Part shown: one piece after another, positions 5,817-6,000 of the stretch | Numbering within the stretch: the first letter of the stretch is position 1 | Layout of the letters: the number at the start of each line of letters is the position of its first letter | Source: Candidatus Aminicenantota bacterium | GTDB lineage: Bacteria > Acidobacteriota > Aminicenantia > Aminicenantales > JAFGAV01 | Assembly (NCBI GenBank): GCA_016867615.1 | Contig: VGJG01000122.1 | Span: forward strand, 1-6,000 | DNA: 6,000 nucleotides | Direction of reading: 5' to 3' | Position numbers and translations under genes: made by a program | The notes under the pieces: model-generated | Told to the model about the DNA's origin: nothing | Databases searched by the model: none | The model's input: the letters and a program-made list of their open reading frames with translations, nothing else

Positions 5817-5842
5817 AAGGGGGACACAATACCGTGTCCCTC
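5817..5842. repeat. Short copy of the GGGGACAC palindrome
   Basis: GGGGGACAC (5819-5827) pairs with GTGTCCCTC (5834-5842), nine positions including one G-T pair, around the loop aatacc. The left part aagggggacac-aa-taccg (5817-5834) matches the left arm of the long palindrome at 2731-2747 apart from the two bases after GGGGGACAC. The long copy's GAATTC centre is missing, so this is a trimmed or differently evolved member of the same family. Confidence 0.65.
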
Positions 5843-6000
5843 ATTCCTTGAGAGAATCCGGGCCGTGGCTTTCCTAAGGTTACTCGAGGATATCAGGCCC
5901 CTTCGACAATGAATCCGCGGAGTAAGCGAACCTTCCCGGCCGATCCCCTCTTCCCAAGATCGGGCGAAGGCGCTCCTGGCCACCGATACTCTCTGGAAGC
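5843..6000. other. Right-hand flank with no supported gene
   Basis: An ATG at 5909 opens a + frame that runs 30 codons to the window end, and a minus-strand frame is open across the same stretch. Neither has a ribosome site or a recognisable product. No tRNA, terminator or promoter could be supported. A gene beginning beyond the window edge cannot be excluded. Confidence 0.4.

Noticed and set aside
1..6000. CRISPR array, tRNA, rRNA, toxin-antitoxin or defence system
   Set aside because: No regularly spaced repeats, no cloverleaf or rRNA-like stretches, and no nuclease, helicase, methylase or toxin motifs were seen on either strand.

Overview
The window is high-GC bacterial DNA with Gram-negative character, since its largest gene encodes an apparently exported, probably periplasmic protein. 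The phylum cannot be fixed from the sequence. An Acidobacteriota- or Aminicenantota-like genome would fit, but that is only an impression. Three segments differ in codon style and are separated by decayed sequence, so this looks like an accessory or rearranged stretch (or, less likely, a chimeric assembly).

Positions 1-1264 (+ strand): the end of an energy-coupling factor (ECF) transporter operon. It holds the C-terminal part of the membrane coupling protein EcfT, then an ATPase EcfA that starts inside the EcfT stop codon (ATGA overlap). A hairpin followed by a T-rich stretch, 34 bases after the EcfA stop, is a likely terminator. The T-then-A order is that of cbiMNQO/nikMNQO-type dedicated transporters; the substrate-binding S component must lie upstream. 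The ATPase keeps Walker A, signature and Walker B, but the Q-loop Gln, D-loop Asp and switch His are all substituted.

Positions 1227-2519 (- strand): a family 2 membrane glycosyltransferase, convergent with the ECF operon and with no partner gene in view. Past its stop codon the same frame runs on for 34 coding-like codons, which may be the C-terminus of another, lost gene.

Positions 2520-3297: about 780 bases without an intact gene. They hold a near-perfect 44-base GGGGACA/TGTCCCC palindrome, the C-terminal remnant of an IS91-type transposase that is cut off at that palindrome and carries a nonsense codon, a short piece resembling a beta-lactamase-family serine hydrolase, and a good sigma70-type promoter pointing right.

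Positions 3298-5598 (+ strand): a 766-residue exported protein with a signal peptide, a long helical middle, a proline-rich linker and a C-terminal beta-sandwich-like domain. I do not recognise its function; it is the most original gene here. Positions 5599-6000 carry no supported gene but several small inverted repeats, including a shorter relative of the GGGGACAC palindrome. The two palindromes therefore bracket the exported-protein gene and its upstream remnants. I found no CRISPR array, tRNA, rRNA or recognisable defence system.
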